Shown in pieces: positions 60,952 through 64,000 of a stretch of DNA of 64,000 nucleotides. How positions within the stretch are numbered: the stretch's first letter is position 1; each line of letters opens with the position of its first letter. The position numbers and the translations under genes were made by a program. The DNA comes from Rathayibacter sp. Leaf185. Lineage in GTDB: Bacteria > Actinomycetota > Actinomycetes > Actinomycetales > Microbacteriaceae. The stretch covers positions 310,001 to 374,000 of the forward strand of contig NZ_LMPP01000001.1 of the NCBI RefSeq assembly GCF_001423885.1, read 5' to 3'. Under the pieces are notes generated by a model. That model did not search any database. It worked only from the letters and a program-made list of their open reading frames with translations, and was not told where the DNA came from.

Positions 60952-62093
60952 TGCCCGGCCTTCGCCTTGATCTCGTCGAAGATCGCGATCACGTCCTGCG
61001 TCGCGGTCGTCATCTGGCTGTAGACGAGCTTCGACATCCGCTCGTCGTCGATGAAGATCAGGTCGGGGCGCTCGACGCCCGCCGCGGTCGCTGCCTCCTC
61101 GATGCCCTCGACGCCGGTGTTGTAGCCGATGTACGTCAGCTCCTTCAGCGACGCCTCGGGGTCGAGCACGTAGTCGATGAAGGCGTACGCGGCGTCCTCG
61201 TTCTCGGCGCCCTCGACGATCGCCCAGTTGTCCTGCCAGAGGTTCGCGCCCTCCGACGGCCAGACGAAGCGGTAGCGCTCCGGGTCGGGGTTGCTCAGGA
61301 TGCCGAGCCGCGCATCGCCGTTCCACGCGTGCATCAGCGTGCGCGCCGACGCGCTGATCGACTGGCTCGAGTACGACTCGAAGGCCTGCACGTGCTGGGC
61401 GATGTTGTCGAGGTAGAAGCTGCGGAAGGCGGCGAGGTCGTCCGGATCCGTCGTGTTCGGGTCGATCCCGTTCGCGAAGAAGTAGGTGTACGAGACCTCG
61501 CCCTGGTCCTCCATCAGCGAGAAGCTGCCCGAGGCCTCGTTCTGCGCGGCGTCCAGGAAGTCGGCCCACGACGTCAGCTCACGGGTGATCACGCTGGTGT
61601 CGTAGACGTAGCCGGTCGAGCCCCAGTCCTTGCAGACGCTGTACGTGTTCCCCGGGTCGAACGGGGTGTCGACGACGGCCGAGCTGAGCTTCGAGAAGTT
61701 GGGGATGCGCGAGAGGTCGAGCTCCTTGAGGAGCCCGGCTGCGCCCATCTCGGCGACGTACGAGTGCGTGGGCACGCAGATGTCGTAGCCGCTGGTGCCG
61801 CGCGCGGTGCTGAGCTTCGCCGCGAGCTCGGAGTTGGAGCTGTAGGAGTCGACGATCACCGACGAGCCCTCGGCGGCCGTGAAGTCGGTGAGGGTCGCCG
61901 GATCGTCGTACTCGCCCCAGGTGTAGATGCTGAGGCTGCCGCTACCCCCGGAGTCACCGCCCGCCGGGCTCGCGCACGCCGCGAGACCGAGCGCCGCGGC
62001 CGCAGCGGCCGACCCGCCGAGGAACGTGCGGCGCGCGAGGCGCGCGTCGAGGGCGGAGGGGACGAGCGCGCGCAGGGGTCGTGAGGAGGACAT
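60948..62093 (-). CDS. Polyamine-type ABC substrate-binding lipoprotein with Tat signal (PotD/F-like)
   Basis: A 381-residue exported protein. Its N-terminus has a twin-arginine motif (ARRTFLGG) and a lipobox LAAC, so it is probably exported folded by Tat and lipidated. The binding domain begins LSIYTWGEYDDPATLTDF, the classic PotD/SBP_bac_8 start, and has NEDAAYAFIDYVLDPEASL near the end. It captures spermidine/putrescine or a similar amine. No permease or ATPase is in view; they may lie upstream beyond the window end or elsewhere. It overlaps the flavin oxidase gene. Confidence 0.92.
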   Translation of the reverse strand: MSSSRPLRALVPSALDARLARRTFLGGSAAAAAALGLAACASPAGGDSGGSGSLSIYTWGEYDDPATLTDFTAAEGSSVIVDSYSSNSELAAKLSTARGTSGYDICVPTHSYVAEMGAAGLLKELDLSRIPNFSKLSSAVVDTPFDPGNTYSVCKDWGSTGYVYDTSVITRELTSWADFLDAAQNEASGSFSLMEDQGEVSYTYFFANGIDPNTTDPDDLAAFRSFYLDNIAQHVQAFESYSSQSISASARTLMHAWNGDARLGILSNPDPERYRFVWPSEGANLWQDNWAIVEGAENEDAAYAFIDYVLDPEASLKELTYIGYNTGVEGIEEAATAAGVERPDLIFIDDERMSKLVYSQMTTATQDVIAIFDEIKAKAGQ

Positions 62094-62131
62094 CGCTTCT
62101 CTTCTCTGTAGGCGGTGCAGGAGGTGCGGGG

Positions 62132-63748
62132 TCAGCGTCGGTGCACGATCTCTCCACCGACGATCGTCACGCTGACGCGGGCCAGCCCGATCTCGCTCGC
62201 CGGCCGCTCGAACGGGTCGCGGTCGAGCACGACGAGATCGGCGGCGAGGCCGGGCGCGAGGGCACCGGAGGCGTCCTCGTCGTGGTTGAGGTAGGCCGTA
62301 CCCGCGGTGTGCGCGACCAGGGCGTCGGCGAGCGAGAGCGCCTGCTCACCGAGGAACGGACGGCGGAAGCTCCCCTCCGGATCGACGTTGGCGCGGTTGA
62401 CGGCCGTGTGCACGATCTCGAGCGGGTCGGCGGTGCTGACCGGCCAGTCGCTCCCGGAGGCGAGGGCCGCGCCCGCGCGCGACAGCGACCCGAACGGGTA
62501 CTGCCGCCGCGCCCGCTCCGCGCCGAGGAACGGGATCGTCAGCTCGTCCATCTGCTTCTCGTGCCGTGCCCACAGCGGCTGCATGTTGGCCACCACGCCG
62601 AGCTCGGCGAAGCGCGGCACGTCGTCGGGGTGGATCACCTGGATGTGCGCGAGCGTGTGCCGGCGGTCGGAGTCCCCGTTGGCGGCGCGGGCGGCGGCGA
62701 TCGCGTCGAGCGCCTCCCGCACGGCACGGTCGCCGAGCGCGTGGTAGTGGATCTGGAAGCCCAGCGCGTCGAGCCGGATCGAGATCTCCTGCAGCGAGGT
62801 CGGGTCGACGAAGCTCTTGCCCGCGTTGTGGGTGGGGCAGCCGCACTCGTCGAGGTAGGGCTCGAGCATTCCCGCCGTGAAGTTCTCGGCGACGCCGTCC
62901 TGCATGATCTTGACGCTCGTCGCACGGAATCCCGCGGCCGCCGCCCGCTCGCGCTTGGCGACCAGCTCGTCGATCTGCTCGAGCCCGCGGCCTCGGTCCC
63001 ACCACAGCGCGCCGACGACGCGGGCCTTCAGCGCTCCGGAGGCCGTCAGGCGCAGGTAGGAGTCGAGCGTGTCGGGCACGTCGTTGGTCGCGCCGACGAT
63101 CGCGTCCTGCCAGCCAGTGACGCCCCAGGCGAAGAGGCGCTCCTGCGCGACCAGCAGAGCCTCGTCGAGGTCGTCCTCGGTGGGGAGCTCGATGTGGCGG
63201 GCGACGATCTGCATCGCCCCCTCCTGCAGCGTGCCGAGCGCCCGGCCGTCGCTGTCGCGCTCGATGCGGCCGTCGGAGGGGTCGGGCGTCGAGTCGTCGA
63301 TGCCGCCGATCGCGAGCGCGCGGGAGTTGACCCAGGCGCCGTGCCCGTCGCGGTTGGGGAAGTAGGCGGGGCGATCGGGCACGATCTCGTCGAGCTCGGC
63401 CGCGGTGGCGATCCCGCCGGGGAACGAGTCCATCGACCAGCCCCCGCCGACGATCCAGTCGAGCTCGGGATGCGCCGCCGCGTAGGCCGCGATCGCCCCG
63501 CGGTACTCGTCGCGGGTCGTGAACGGGGTGAGATCGCACGACAGGATGTCCAGGCCCGCGTGGTGCGGATGCACGTGGCTGTCCTGGAAGCCGGGCAGCA
63601 CGAGTCCGCCGGCGGCGTCGAGCGTCTCGACGTCCTCCGGTGCCTCGCCGCCGATCGAGGCGATGCGGCCGTCGACGAGCAGCACCGGCTCCTCGACGAC
63701 GCCGGCCGGGGTGAGCACGTGGCCGCCGGTGATGAGAAGTGAGGTCAT
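62132..63748 (-). CDS. YtcJ-like amidohydrolase family protein
   Basis: A 538-residue metal-dependent hydrolase (amidohydrolase_3). The metal-binding HxH is His58-Val-His60 in QDSHVHPHHAG; further His residues are in THNAGKSF, IHYHALGDRAVREAL and HIQVIHPDDV. The C-terminus returns to a composite beta domain (DASGALAPGLAADLVVLDRDP). The YtcJ group cleaves amides or cyclic imides of unknown identity. Its ATG at 63748 overlaps the previous amidohydrolase by 4 bases, and 38 bp separate it from the binding-protein gene: one operon. Confidence 0.92.
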   Translation of the reverse strand: MTSLLITGGHVLTPAGVVEEPVLLVDGRIASIGGEAPEDVETLDAAGGLVLPGFQDSHVHPHHAGLDILSCDLTPFTTRDEYRGAIAAYAAAHPELDWIVGGGWSMDSFPGGIATAAELDEIVPDRPAYFPNRDGHGAWVNSRALAIGGIDDSTPDPSDGRIERDSDGRALGTLQEGAMQIVARHIELPTEDDLDEALLVAQERLFAWGVTGWQDAIVGATNDVPDTLDSYLRLTASGALKARVVGALWWDRGRGLEQIDELVAKRERAAAAGFRATSVKIMQDGVAENFTAGMLEPYLDECGCPTHNAGKSFVDPTSLQEISIRLDALGFQIHYHALGDRAVREALDAIAAARAANGDSDRRHTLAHIQVIHPDDVPRFAELGVVANMQPLWARHEKQMDELTIPFLGAERARRQYPFGSLSRAGAALASGSDWPVSTADPLEIVHTAVNRANVDPEGSFRRPFLGEQALSLADALVAHTAGTAYLNHDEDASGALAPGLAADLVVLDRDPFERPASEIGLARVSVTIVGGEIVHRR

Positions 63749-64000
63749 GAGGTGGTCCTCTCGGGGGCGGTGTGGACGCGGGTTCCCGCGACGAAGGTCT
63801 CGAGCACGCGGGTCTGCCCGATCTCCAGCGGATCGAGGGCGAACGGGTCGCGGTCCAGCACGACGAGATCCGCCTCCTTGCCCACCTCGATCGAGCCGCT
63901 GACCGCCTCGACGCCGTTCACCCAGGCGGAGCCGGCGGTGTACGCGGTGAGCGCCGTCGCGAGGTCGATCCGCTGCTCCGGGAGGAACACGTCGTACTTC
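63745..64000 (-). CDS. Second YtcJ-like amidohydrolase, 5' end outside the window
   Basis: Only the last ~85 residues are present: FLPEQRIDLATALTAYTAGSAWVN, GSIEVGKEADLVVLDRDPFAL and a C-terminal strand (key words). They match the end of the neighbouring amidohydrolase, so this is a paralogue in tandem. The frame continues past position 64000, so the apparent GTG at 63990 is not the real start. It is probably the most upstream visible gene of the amine-uptake operon. Confidence 0.85.
   Translation of the reverse strand, partial: KYDVFLPEQRIDLATALTAYTAGSAWVNGVEAVSGSIEVGKEADLVVLDRDPFALDPLEIGQTRVLETFVAGTRVHTAPERTTS

Overview
This window is about 64 kb of very GC-rich DNA with dense genes, many 4-base ATGA/GTGA overlaps and frequent GTG starts. 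The gene content includes PknG with GlnH and GlnX, 13E12-type HNH proteins, YcnI/CopC copper genes, a MocR/YczE pair and FCD- and PucR-type regulators. Together these point to an actinobacterium, most likely of the family Microbacteriaceae (Rathayibacter/Curtobacterium-like). That placement is inference from gene content, since there is no rRNA in the window. I saw no tRNA, rRNA, CRISPR array, insertion sequence or prophage.

Layout. 1-6773: a Dpp/Opp-type peptide ABC transporter operon (binding protein, two permeases, a fused double ATPase) ending in an amidase, divergent from an FCD-GntR regulator, with a perfect operator-like palindrome between them. 7008-12840: a ZIP-like transporter, then a probable beta-alanine/semialdehyde catabolic group (class III aminotransferase, PucR regulator, mmsA); mmsA is broken by two look-alike local duplications. 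12888-22811: the most unusual locus, eight minus-strand genes, seven of the eight junctions being 4-base overlaps or a few-base gap, encoding TelA, a small helical protein, a CbxX-type AAA ATPase, a GlnX-like four-helix membrane protein, a GlnH-like lipoprotein, a coiled-coil protein, a PknG-type kinase and a PP2C phosphatase. It looks like one complete sense-phosphorylate-dephosphorylate module.

22900-36760: an EamA exporter, a DUF2071 protein, a frameshifted HsdR-N-like nuclease, a 13E12 HNH protein, a HAD phosphatase, a three-gene YcnI/CopC copper cluster, a fasciclin lipoprotein, an M18 aminopeptidase, a PAP2 phosphatase and a DEAD-box helicase with an 18-unit decapeptide repeat. 36831-47176: transport and regulator pairs (CGNR/EamA, XRE-cupin/AzlCD, MocR/YczE), a lipoprotein esterase, a GNAT protein, and an RND exporter with Dabb and Nudix genes behind it.

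47256-64000: a C4-dicarboxylate transporter with its CitA/DcuS-type two-component system, a flavin oxidoreductase with an XRE-cupin regulator, an EF-G-binding (FBP) protein with a possible leader-peptide attenuator, two MFS drug exporters with TetR and MarR regulators, a DedA protein, an Lrp regulator and a polyamine-type uptake/oxidation cluster followed upstream by two YtcJ-like amidohydrolases, the last cut by the window end. A recurring theme is the divergent regulator/target pair with readable inverted repeats between the genes; these are listed as separate sites.
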